A stretch of 36,642 nt of DNA from assembly GCF_001421245.1 (NCBI RefSeq), contig NZ_LMKE01000031.1:115973-152614 (forward strand), read 5' to 3'. This DNA comes from Sphingomonas sp. Leaf10. Lineage in GTDB: Bacteria > Pseudomonadota > Alphaproteobacteria > Sphingomonadales > Sphingomonadaceae. Made by a program: the position numbers and the translations under genes. Below, one piece after another: positions 8,143-19,355 of this stretch (its first letter is position 1; every line of letters begins with the position of its first letter). Below the pieces are notes generated by a model, which was not told the origin of the DNA, made no database searches, and saw only the letters and a list, made by a program, of their open reading frames with translations.

Positions 8143-8252
8143 CCGTTCGTGCTGAGTAGGGGCTGAGCTTGTCGAAAACCCGTATCGAAGCACCCTTGGC
8201 GGTCCTTCGATACGCCCTTTCGACCGGCTCAATGGCTACTCAGGACGAACGG
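8143..8252. repeat. Intergenic repeat family B, copy 1
   Basis: An imperfect inverted repeat with arms of about 48 bp (8143-8190 and 8205-8252) around a 14-nt loop. The arms start CCGTTCGT and end CGTATCGAAG. It is closely related to the elements at 11170-11280 and 31339-31454, and lies 22 bp before the end of the porin gene. Confidence 0.8.
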
Positions 8253-8274
8253 ATTCGTGGCAGATCAACCGTCC

Positions 8275-9108
8275 TCAGAACGCCGCGGTGAGCGATACAA
8301 CCACCGTGCTCGCCGCGATCGGGCTGCCGTTGGTAGTCTTGCTGAAGTTCGGCTGGATATAGGTCGAATCGGCGCGCGAAATGTCGGTGTCGACATAGGC
8401 GACGCCCAGCGTCAGGTTCTTGTAGGTATAGTCGGCGCCGATCAGCCAGTCCCAATATTTGCCGGTGGGGGCAAGGCTGGTGCCGTTCGGGCCGAGGCCG
8501 GGATTGCCGTCCGAATAGCCGATATGCGCCTTCAGCGTGACCGGGGTTTCGGGAATGCCGGCGGCGGCGTCGCCCGACAGGTACAGGTTCTTCTGGCGGC
8601 TGCCGTCGCCCGCGACCAGCGGCGTGGCGGAGGCGGTGAAGTAGCCGAGCGAGGTCTGCTTGGGCGCGTAGAATACGCCCGCGGTCAGCGTCGCGGGACC
8701 GGCGGTGCCCGACAGCTTGCCATAGAATTCGACGACGTCGGTTTCGTCGGCACCACCCGGATAGGTGTACCAGGTGACGCCGGCGTCGACGGTCGCGGTG
8801 CCGAAGGTCTTCTTGTAGCCCGCGATCAGATCGAGTTCGAGGTTCGCGCCGCCGAACGTGCCCCAGCCGGCGAGGTTCGAACCCCAGGTGCCGATATATA
8901 CGCCGCTTTCATGGGCGATGGTGATGCCGCCCTGCACGGCGACGTTCTTGTCGCTCTGCGACACGCCGCGGAAACGATAGTCGGAGGCGACGGTCGCGCT
9001 GCCGCTGATCGTGATCGGTTCGGGCGGTGCGGTTTCTTCCTGCGCAAATGCAGGCATCGCGGTGGTGGCGGCCAGGACAACGGCCGGAAGGAAGGTCGAG
9101 AATCGCAT
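8275..9108 (-). CDS. TorF-family putative porin
   Basis: A 277-residue outer-membrane protein. Residues 1-22 are a signal peptide ending AMPAFA. The mature start ITISGSATVASDYRFRGVSQSDKNVAVQGG is the hallmark of the TorF / TIGR02001 putative porin family, and YIGTWGSN follows. The rest alternates polar and aromatic residues as beta strands do, ending in Phe like many beta-barrel proteins. AAAGGG just upstream serves as the ribosome-binding site. The gene is convergent with the lipoprotein gene. The transported solute is unknown. Confidence 0.87.
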   Translation of the reverse strand: MRFSTFLPAVVLAATTAMPAFAQEETAPPEPITISGSATVASDYRFRGVSQSDKNVAVQGGITIAHESGVYIGTWGSNLAGWGTFGGANLELDLIAGYKKTFGTATVDAGVTWYTYPGGADETDVVEFYGKLSGTAGPATLTAGVFYAPKQTSLGYFTASATPLVAGDGSRQKNLYLSGDAAAGIPETPVTLKAHIGYSDGNPGLGPNGTSLAPTGKYWDWLIGADYTYKNLTLGVAYVDTDISRADSTYIQPNFSKTTNGSPIAASTVVVSLTAAF

Positions 9109-9208
9109 CGTAAACCCTTTCTAGGTTCCGTGGTGATTCTCCTGCGTTCGAACGCCGCCGCGATTCGGTGGACCTTGCCGGCCCGTGCGGTCTGACGCTC
9201 TGCGACCG

Positions 9209-9237
9209 AATATGTCCCAGCGTACCGCGCTGCACAA
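9209..9237 (-). promoter_or_regulatory. Candidate sigma-70 promoter for the porin gene
   Basis: On the minus strand, TTGTGC (9237-9232) is separated by 17 bp from CATATT (9214-9209), about 100 bp before the porin start. Reasonable but unproven. Confidence 0.35.
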
Positions 9238-9265
9238 TCGGAATTGCGCACCGTCCGGATACGAG

Positions 9266-9299
9266 ACGCCCGCTGTTGCGCGATCGCAACAGCGGGCGT
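9266..9299. terminator. Strong hairpin after the RidA-family gene
   Basis: ACGCCCGCTGTTGCG (9266-9280) pairs perfectly with CGCAACAGCGGGCGT (9285-9299) around a 4-nt loop. It lies 33 bp beyond the minus-strand stop at 9333. There is only a short T run on the + side, so termination may rely mainly on the 15-bp stem. Confidence 0.65.
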
Positions 9300-9332
9300 T
9301 TGTGAGAAACTCGTCTGGTCGGGTTTCGGTGC

Positions 9333-9797
9333 TTACGCGCGGATGGCGAGGATCGCGTCGATCTCAACGACGGCGCCGAGCGGCAGGACCGGCACGCCGA
9401 CCGCGCTGCGGGCGTGGCGGCCGGCATCGCCGAACAGCTCGACCATCAGTTCCGATGCGCCGTTGGCGACCTTCGGCTGGTCGGTGAAGCTGCCCGCCGA
9501 ATTGACGAACACGCCAAGCTTCACGACGCGCTCGATGCGGTCGAGGCTGCCCAGCGCCTTTTCGGCCTGTGCGAGGATCATCAGCGCGCACTTCTGCGCG
9601 GCGCTGGTCGCATAGGCGAGGTCGCGGTCTTCGCCGGCGCGGCCGGTCATCAGATTGCCGTCCTCGAACGGCAGTTGCCCCGACAGGTGGAGCAGCCCAC
9701 CGCCCTCTACCGCCGGGACATAGGCGGCGACCGGGGCGGCGGCGGCGGGGAGCGAAAGGCCGCGTTCGGCCAGCTTTGCGGGGATGTCATATGCCAT
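9333..9797 (-). CDS. RidA family protein (YjgF/YER057c/UK114)
   Basis: A 154-residue protein of the longer RidA-family type. RidA proteins hydrolyse reactive enamine/imine intermediates, but many subfamilies have other or unknown substrates. Visible features are LHLSGQLPFEDG, the ALMILAQAEKALGSLDRIERVVKLGVFVNS block, and a closing ARSAVGVPVLPLGAVVEIDAILA, matching the family's C-terminal R-S/T-x-V-x-V...VEI(D/E) signature. Its ribosome-binding site AAGGAACG and start follow the HAD gene by 33 bp, so it is the last gene of a three-gene operon. Confidence 0.88.
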   Translation of the reverse strand: MAYDIPAKLAERGLSLPAAAAPVAAYVPAVEGGGLLHLSGQLPFEDGNLMTGRAGEDRDLAYATSAAQKCALMILAQAEKALGSLDRIERVVKLGVFVNSAGSFTDQPKVANGASELMVELFGDAGRHARSAVGVPVLPLGAVVEIDAILAIRA

Positions 9798-9830
9798 AGG
9801 TGCGTTCCTTTTCGTTGATCGGGGACGAGG

Positions 9831-10454
9831 TCAAGCCTGTGCGCCGCGCCCTTCGGCGAAGCGGGCCTCGATCCAGCCCTGCGCCTCCACCCAGTCGTCG
9901 ATGCGGGCATGGGCGGCGGGTGCGGGGGCGACATGGACGGCGAGGTCGGGTTCGGACACCATGTGCAGCCGGAACACCTCCGGCACGGTGTCGGCGACCG
10001 ACTGGTGATGGACCGCCAGGTCGTCGACGAACACGGTGACGCTGGGCGCATATTCGGCGACCAGCCGCGCGACCGGCGGGCCCTTACCCCCCTGATTGCA
10101 TTCGACGCGGTGGACGATGCCGTGGCTCGCCAGCTGATCGATGCGGTGGGTGCGGCAATGATCCTGCAAATTGGTGAGCACGACGATATCGGCCTGTTCG
10201 GCAAGCGCCGCCAGCGCCTCGCGCGCATGCGGGACCAGGGTCTGCCGGGCCATTTCGCCGGGAAAGAAGCCGTCGAGCATCGTCCACATCTCTTCGCGTT
10301 CCAGCACGCTGCCATCGGCGCGGGTCATGGCGTTGGCGAAGTCGCCGCCCTGCATCCGGAAATCGATCTGATGCGCCTCCCCCAGCCAGGTGCCGAAATG
10401 GCGGACCATGTGCAGCAGGACTTCGTCGCAATCGGTGATGAGCAGGGGTTTCAT
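9831..10454 (-). CDS. HAD-family hydrolase
   Basis: A 207-residue haloacid-dehalogenase-type phosphatase. Motif I is TDCDEV, with nucleophile Asp8 and acid/base Asp10. VVLTNL gives motif II, the Lys in GGKGPPV is a motif III candidate, and VFVDDLAVH is motif IV. The substrate cannot be read from the sequence. Its ATG overlaps the DUF3572 stop by 4 bp, so it is translationally coupled to that gene and followed by the RidA-family gene. Confidence 0.82.
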   Translation of the reverse strand: MKPLLITDCDEVLLHMVRHFGTWLGEAHQIDFRMQGGDFANAMTRADGSVLEREEMWTMLDGFFPGEMARQTLVPHAREALAALAEQADIVVLTNLQDHCRTHRIDQLASHGIVHRVECNQGGKGPPVARLVAEYAPSVTVFVDDLAVHHQSVADTVPEVFRLHMVSEPDLAVHVAPAPAAHARIDDWVEAQGWIEARFAEGRGAQA

Positions 10455-10723
10455 GCAGTCTCCAGTTCGGCGCGGGCCTGTACCAACGCCGCGGGCGGCA
10501 CATCCAGCGCATCGGCACAGGCCAACAGATCGGGTTCATGGGCTTCGAGATGGGCGAGCACCTGCGCAAGGAACGCCGGCTGCCCGGCCCGCGCGCGCAG
10601 GTCGGCAGGGTCGATGCCGGTCAGCGCGAGGAAGCGCGAGGCCCGGGTCTCGTCGCCGATAATCCAGCCAAGTGCCTGTAAAGCCAATGTTGCTGCGTCT
10701 CTGTTTGTCTCATGCTGCCGCAT
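10451..10723 (-). CDS. DUF3572 family protein
   Basis: A 90-residue acidic, mainly helical protein with ALQALGWIIGDETRASRFLALTGIDPADLRARA, typical of the alphaproteobacterial DUF3572 family. No catalytic motif or membrane segment is visible. It is the first gene of the operon with the HAD and RidA-family genes and is divergent from divK, whose start is 41 bp away. Function is unknown. Confidence 0.78.
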   Translation of the reverse strand: MRQHETNRDAATLALQALGWIIGDETRASRFLALTGIDPADLRARAGQPAFLAQVLAHLEAHEPDLLACADALDVPPAALVQARAELETA

Positions 10724-10764
10724 CGCCTACACCGTCCCCACGATCACCAAAGGATGCAACGCGC

Positions 10765-11145
10765 GTGGCAAAAAGGGTACTCGTTGTCGAGGACAACGAA
10801 CTGAACCTGAAGCTGTTCTGCGACCTGCTGGGCGCGCATGGCTATGACACCGAACCGGTCCGCGACGGGCGCGAGGCGGTGACGCGGGCGCGAGGCTTCC
10901 TGCCCGACCTGATCATCACCGATATCCAGTTGCCGCATATGACCGGGCTGGAACTCATCACGATGCTGAAAGGCGATACGCGGCTCAGGACGATCCCGAT
11001 CATGGCGGTCACCGCCTATTCGGGGCGCGACGACGAAGACCGGGTGCGCGCCGCCGGCGCCAATGCCTATGTGACGAAGCCGATTTCGGTGGTACGGTTC
11101 ATCGGCGAGGTGCGCGGGTTGCTGCCGGTGGATGGGGAGGCGTAG
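10765..11145 (+). CDS. divK: Single-domain response regulator DivK
   Basis: A 126-residue receiver domain with no output domain, very similar throughout to Caulobacter DivK (ELNLKLFCDLL, TDIQLP, TKPISVVRFI). The phosphorylation site is Asp53, with acidic-pocket residues Glu9 and Asp10, Thr83 and Lys105. In the DivJ/PleC/DivL pathway DivK controls CtrA phosphorylation and the cell cycle. I chose GTG 10765, with AAAGGA upstream, because it gives the family's N-terminus (AKRVLVVEDN); the longer frame would add 31 unrelated residues. The pleD gene that follows divK in Caulobacter is not here; a repeat region and a convergent gene follow instead. Confidence 0.9.
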   Translation: MAKRVLVVEDNELNLKLFCDLLGAHGYDTEPVRDGREAVTRARGFLPDLIITDIQLPHMTGLELITMLKGDTRLRTIPIMAVTAYSGRDDEDRVRAAGANAYVTKPISVVRFIGEVRGLLPVDGEA

Positions 11146-11169
11146 GCCCCGTCATCTCTACAGATAGGA

Positions 11170-11280
11170 CCGTTCATGCTGAGTAGGGGCTGAGCGCAGT
11201 CGAAGACCCGTATCGAAGCATCTGTGGCGGTCCTTCGATACGCCATTTCGACAAGCTCAATGGCTACGCAGGACGAACGG
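11170..11280. repeat. Intergenic repeat family B, copy 2
   Basis: Same arms as the 8143-8252 element (CCGTTC-TGCTGAGTAG ... CAGGACGAACGG), with TATCGAAG and CTTCGATA flanking the loop. It lies 24 bp after divK, between convergent genes, and is followed by a family A half-copy. Confidence 0.8.
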
Positions 11281-11370
11281 ATCGGCGTCAAGTCAGCACG
11301 GTCCAGGTTCGTCGGCCCTGCTGCAACCGGTTCGCTTCGGGTTGGCCGAAAATGGCGTATCGAACAACGG

Positions 11371-11421
11371 CGTTCTCGACGGACGCTTCTCGACAGGCTC
11401 GAAGCTGCTCGAACCGAACGG
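11371..11421. repeat. Intergenic repeat family A, right-arm half-copy
   Basis: Matches the right arm of family A (CGTTCTCGAC...CTTCTCGACAGGCTCGAAGCTGCTCGAACCGAACGG with small changes). The expected left arm upstream (about 11328-11370) is only faintly recognisable and looks decayed. It ends 14 bp before the DUF1275 stop. Confidence 0.7.
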
Positions 11422-11435
11422 ATTGCCGGGAGGTG

Positions 11436-12092
11436 CTATTGCAACTCGACGCGTGCGACCAGCATCGTCAGCAGCGCCGACAGCGCGGCGACGACCCACA
11501 GCGCCGCCAGCCCCAGCCAGTTCCAGCCCAGTGCGCCAAGCGTCACGCCTGCAACGAAACCCAACCACAACAGCACATCGCGACGCAGCCCGGGGGCCGA
11601 GCGATCGCCGAGCAGGCGGCGGGCGAGGCGCTGGCCGATGCGGACCAGCGTGCCGGTCATGTAGGTCAGGCCGATCCGCACTTCGCCATCGGGGGCGACC
11701 ACTCCGTTCTGCGCGCCCATCGCGCCGGCCAGCATCAGCATGGCGAGGGTCAACGGCGCAAAGGCGGCCATCGCCGCGCCGATCGCCAGCATCAGCGTGA
11801 CGAGGCCCATCACCGCCTCCGCCCGCCGTCCCTGCCCCAGCCGCTCGGCAGCAGCCGCCCCGGCAATGGTGCCGAGCATCGCGCCGGCGACGAACGACAG
11901 CACCAGCGCGGCGGCGGTCGCGGCGGCATAGTCCCAGCCATGAGCAAGACCGACACCGAAGCGGGTCGAATTGCCGCTCATGAACGAGGCGAAGAAGCCG
12001 CCAAGGCCGCTGAACGCCAGCGCATCGACGGTGCCGGCGAGGGCGGCCAACAGGACGGTGGTCAGCGTGGCGGCGGAGGACAGGCGTCGCAT
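11436..12092 (-). CDS. YoaK/DUF1275 family membrane protein
   Basis: A 218-residue integral membrane protein with about six hydrophobic segments. It shows the DUF1275 features TVDALAFSGLGGFFASFMSGNSTRFG near the N-terminus and GAQNGVV....TYMTGTLVRIGQRL in the middle. Function is unknown; a transport role is often suggested. I chose ATG 12092 because AAAGGA sits just upstream; an in-frame start 51 bp earlier has no such site. It is divergent from the TRIC-type gene. Confidence 0.82.
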   Translation of the reverse strand: MRRLSSAATLTTVLLAALAGTVDALAFSGLGGFFASFMSGNSTRFGVGLAHGWDYAAATAAALVLSFVAGAMLGTIAGAAAAERLGQGRRAEAVMGLVTLMLAIGAAMAAFAPLTLAMLMLAGAMGAQNGVVAPDGEVRIGLTYMTGTLVRIGQRLARRLLGDRSAPGLRRDVLLWLGFVAGVTLGALGWNWLGLAALWVVAALSALLTMLVARVELQ

Positions 12093-12171
12093 GGCAATCC
12101 TTTGCCCGATCGGGCGGTGGTGCGGCAAGCTATCGCTCGCCACTGACCCTGCGGTACGTTAGCGAGACGCC

Positions 12172-12801
12172 ATGGTTCCTTCTCCGCAGGCGCTGGGGCA
12201 GATGCTCGGGGCGCTCGACATGATCGGTATCGCGGTGTTCGCCGGCTCGGGCGCGCTGGCGGCGACACGGGCGGCGCAGACCTTCGTCACCGCCGCCCTC
12301 TTCGCGCTCGTCACCGGGGTCGGGGGCGGGACGGTGCGCGACCTGCTGATCGGGGCGCCGGTCTTCTGGGTGCACGGGTCGCCGGTCGCAGCGATCTGTA
12401 TCGGGATGGCGCTGCTGGTGTGGTTCACCCCCGAACGCTGGTGGCATGACAAGGCGCTCGACTGGCTCGATGCAGCGGGGCTGGCGGCGTACGGCGTGTT
12501 CGGCGCGGCCAAGGCGCTGACCTATGGCGTACCGCCGCTCCAGGCGGCGGTGATGGGTGTGCTGACCGCGTGTGTCGGCGGCATCCTGCGCGACGTGCTG
12601 GCCGGGGTGCCGTCGATCCTGATGCGGCCGGAACTGTATGTGACGGCGGCGGCGCTCGCGGCGGGGCTGCATGTGATACTGGTGGCGTGCGGCCTGCCGC
12701 CGTTCGTCGCGGCGCTGCCGGCGGCGACGGCGGGATTCGCGCTGCGCGGGGCGGCGATCCGGTTCCGGATCGCGCTGCCGGCGTATCGGGGGAAGCGATA
12801 G
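12172..12801 (+). CDS. TRIC-type cation channel family protein (UPF0126, YicG-like)
   Basis: A 209-residue membrane protein of two repeated three-helix halves. Each half carries the family glycine-rich motif: GGGTVRDLLIG in the first and GGILRDVLAGVP in the second. About seven hydrophobic segments are visible. Bacterial and archaeal relatives of the trimeric intracellular cation channels have this build, so a cation or small-solute channel is likely. It is divergent from the DUF1275 gene. Confidence 0.88.
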   Translation: MVPSPQALGQMLGALDMIGIAVFAGSGALAATRAAQTFVTAALFALVTGVGGGTVRDLLIGAPVFWVHGSPVAAICIGMALLVWFTPERWWHDKALDWLDAAGLAAYGVFGAAKALTYGVPPLQAAVMGVLTACVGGILRDVLAGVPSILMRPELYVTAAALAAGLHVILVACGLPPFVAALPAATAGFALRGAAIRFRIALPAYRGKR

Positions 12802-12883
12802 GGGATTGCCAGCGGAACGGCGTTCGTGGGGACGGTGCCCTCCGTATTGGTTGCCGCCACTATTCTCCTCCCATCCTCCCCAT

Positions 12884-13005
12884 CCGTTTGCTTCGAGCGG
12901 AGGTTCGAGCCTGTCGAGAACCGCAGTCGAGAAGGGGGTGCTCCGAGCGACCGCGTTCTCGACAGACGCTTCTCGACACGCTCGAAGCTGCTCGAACTGA
13001 ACGGG
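12884..13005. repeat. Intergenic repeat family A, copy 3
   Basis: Both arms are well preserved: CCGTTTGCTTCGAGCGG... at the left and ...GCTGCTCGAACTGAACGG at the right. It lies between the convergent TRIC and FzlA-like genes. Unlike the other A copies it has no family B partner. Confidence 0.8.
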
Positions 13006-13032
13006 AATATAACGATCTAGCTTGCCTGCTTC

Positions 13033-13704
13033 CTAAACATCCAGCTTCTCATAATCCGCCGGCGGGGGCACGCCTTCCATCCGCTCGGCCAGCAGCGGGC
13101 GGAAACTCGGCCGGCTTTTCATGCCCACATACCAGCGCTTGGCGAGGTCGTGCGTCTTGAAGTCGATCCCGCCCAGATAGTCGGCGATCGAGATTTGCGC
13201 CGCCGCCGCCAGATCGGCGAGGCTCATCGTTGCCCCGCCGATCCACTGCCGATGGTCGAGCAGGTAATCGATATAGTCGAGATGCTCGACCGCCGCCTTC
13301 ATCGCCTCGCGCAGCACCCGCGTATCCGGCGTCTGGCGATGGACGATGCGCTTCTCCATCCGCTCCATCAGCAGCGGGCCGGTGATTTCGCGATAGAATT
13401 GGGTGTCGAACCACGTCACCAGCCGCCGCTGTTCGGCGCGATCGGCGGCGCTGCCGTTCAGCATCGCCGGCTTGTCGCCCGTCTCTTCGATATATTCGCA
13501 GATCGCCATCGAATCGATCAGCCGGATGCCCGCCTGTTCGTCGATCATCACCGGCGTCTGTCCGGCCGGATTGAGGTGCAGGAACTCGTCGCGGCGCGTC
13601 CATGGCGATTCGCGCACGGGCTGATAGCCGATGCTCTTTTCCGCCAGCAGCAGACGGACCTTGCGCGAGAAGGGACATAACGGGAATTGCAGGAGCTGCC
13701 ACAT
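13033..13704 (-). CDS. fzlA: Glutathione S-transferase family protein, FzlA-like
   Basis: A 223-residue GST-fold protein: an N-terminal thioredoxin-like domain (about 1-80, with CPFSRKVRLLLAEK and NPAGQTPVMID) and a helical C-terminal domain (HLDYIDYLL, SLADLAAAAQISIADYLGGID). The strongly conserved stretch YVGMKSRPSFRPLLAERM and the tail ending ADYEKLDV resemble Caulobacter FzlA, which binds FtsZ filaments and is needed for constriction. FzlA is not expected to be a detoxifying GST. The naming rests on my recognition of the C-terminal half and tail, so a general GST remains possible. The start is 45 bp from a divergent gene. Confidence 0.72.
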   Translation of the reverse strand: MWQLLQFPLCPFSRKVRLLLAEKSIGYQPVRESPWTRRDEFLHLNPAGQTPVMIDEQAGIRLIDSMAICEYIEETGDKPAMLNGSAADRAEQRRLVTWFDTQFYREITGPLLMERMEKRIVHRQTPDTRVLREAMKAAVEHLDYIDYLLDHRQWIGGATMSLADLAAAAQISIADYLGGIDFKTHDLAKRWYVGMKSRPSFRPLLAERMEGVPPPADYEKLDV

Positions 13705-13749
13705 GGCTTCGTGTTAGGCGGCACGGCGGCGACGCGGAAGGGGATTCGT

Positions 13750-14313
13750 TTGGGATTGCTGATTGCTCTGGTCTGGCTGGCCGCCGCGATCCTGCTTGCC
13801 GACCGCTCGCACCGGCCAGTCGTCCATGCGGTCGTGGTCGTCTGTGCCGGGATCGCCGGCACCACCCTGCCCGATCTCGACCTGCTGCTGCCGATCGGTC
13901 ATCGCAGCGGCCTGACCCACTCGCTGCTGCCGCTGATGCTCGCGCTGTGCGCCCGTCACTGGCGCCCGGTGATGGCGGGTCTGGCGATCGGCATCGGCCT
14001 GCACCTCGCCGCCGATGCCTTTCCCAATGCGATGCGCGGCTTCGCGACGGTCAAGCTGCCGGGCGTCGGGTCGCTGGGCGTTTCGGCCTCGTACGCATGG
14101 CTGGGCGTGCAGGCGGTGGTGGCGACGATTGTCGGGGCGGTCCTGCTCGCGGCGACGTTGCCGACCGGGCTGGCCGTCCTGACCGCGGCGATGCTGACGG
14201 CGATCGGCATCGCCTATCTGTTCGTTACCGATGGCGGCTGGTGGGCGCTCGCCTGCTACACCGCGTTCGGCTGGATCGCGATCACGCATAGTCGACGCCG
14301 CACCGTTTCTTGA
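13750..14313 (+). CDS. YdjM-like membrane-bound metal-dependent hydrolase family protein
   Basis: A 187-residue membrane protein with five or more hydrophobic segments. The family markers are TTLPDLDLLLP and HRSGLTHSLLP followed by GIGLHLAADA, the Asp and His pattern of the YdjM/DUF457 family. I chose TTG 13750 because GGAAGGGGA stands 5-6 bp upstream. An upstream TTG at 13687 would run back over the start of the divergent FzlA-like gene. Its last codons overlap an FNR-type box. Biochemical function is unknown. Confidence 0.78.
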   Translation: MGLLIALVWLAAAILLADRSHRPVVHAVVVVCAGIAGTTLPDLDLLLPIGHRSGLTHSLLPLMLALCARHWRPVMAGLAIGIGLHLAADAFPNAMRGFATVKLPGVGSLGVSASYAWLGVQAVVATIVGAVLLAATLPTGLAVLTAAMLTAIGIAYLFVTDGGWWALACYTAFGWIAITHSRRRTVS

Positions 14314-14323
14314 TCTAGATCAA
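14310..14323. promoter_or_regulatory. FNR/FixK-type box (TTGATCTAGATCAA)
   Basis: A perfect palindrome matching the FNR/FixK consensus TTGAT-N4-ATCAA exactly. It begins in the last codons of the YdjM-like gene and lies 80 bp before the STAS-protein ATG. Its centre (14316.5) is about 61 bp upstream of the start site expected from a TATACG -10 at 14365-14370, the usual class I spacing. Confidence 0.72.
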
Positions 14324-14364
14324 TAATATTGGCGACACGCCGCCCGATTTCTTTTCCGCGGAAG

Positions 14365-14370
14365 TATACG
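14365..14370 (+). promoter_or_regulatory. Candidate -10 element for the STAS gene
   Basis: TATACG, with no good -35 at 17 bp, as expected for an activator-dependent promoter. It is placed mainly by its spacing to the FNR box. Confidence 0.35.
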
Positions 14371-14403
14371 ATCTGGAAACCACTGACGCGTAACAATAAC
14401 CGC

Positions 14404-14805
14404 ATGGAAGCGACCTTCGATGTTACGGCCGACCCCGTGTCGGGGATGTTGCGGATCACCATGGGCGGGTTCTTCGCGCCGGGGGATATTGCGCGCTTCA
14501 CCGCCGCGATCGGCGACGGGTTGGCCCGGTTGAAGACCGCGCCCAACCAGCACCGGACGCTGGTCGACATCCGGCACATGGACATTCAGGCAGGCGAGGC
14601 GGTCGCCGAGTTCCAGCGCATCCTCGCCAATCCGCGTACCGCATCGCCCTGTATCGCGTTCGTGGTCGCCAAGTCGCTGGCGGCGATGCAGGTTCGTCGC
14701 GCCGCATCGAGCCGCGCCGCCTGCTATTTCGACACGGTCGAGGCAGCCGAGACATGGCTGCTCGCGATCGACCTGGGCACGACGCCGCGACGATCGGCCG
14801 GCTGA
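14404..14805 (+). CDS. STAS/SpoIIAA-like protein, probably FNR-regulated
   Basis: A 133-residue soluble protein with no signal peptide. HRTLVDIRHMDIQAGEAVAEFQRIL...CIAFVVAKSLAAMQVRR...CYFDTVEAAETWL has the layout of the SpoIIAA-like STAS proteins common in sphingomonads and other alphaproteobacteria (strand, helix, strand, helix, then a closing EAExWL helix). No serine phosphorylation site typical of anti-sigma antagonists is evident. I use ATG 14404 because the open frame before it overlaps the promoter region. An FNR box upstream suggests induction when oxygen is low. It is convergent with gltB, 19 bp apart. The function is unknown. Confidence 0.7.
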   Translation: MEATFDVTADPVSGMLRITMGGFFAPGDIARFTAAIGDGLARLKTAPNQHRTLVDIRHMDIQAGEAVAEFQRILANPRTASPCIAFVVAKSLAAMQVRRAASSRAACYFDTVEAAETWLLAIDLGTTPRRSAG

Positions 14806-14824
14806 CCGTCGCGGTGCGCAGGGT

Positions 14825-19354
<4,530 letters not shown>

Positions 19355-19355
19355 C

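Noticed and set aside
12092..12143. A 17-residue longer start for the DUF1275 protein
   Set aside because: It lacks a ribosome-binding site and would extend back over the region needed for divergent promoters.
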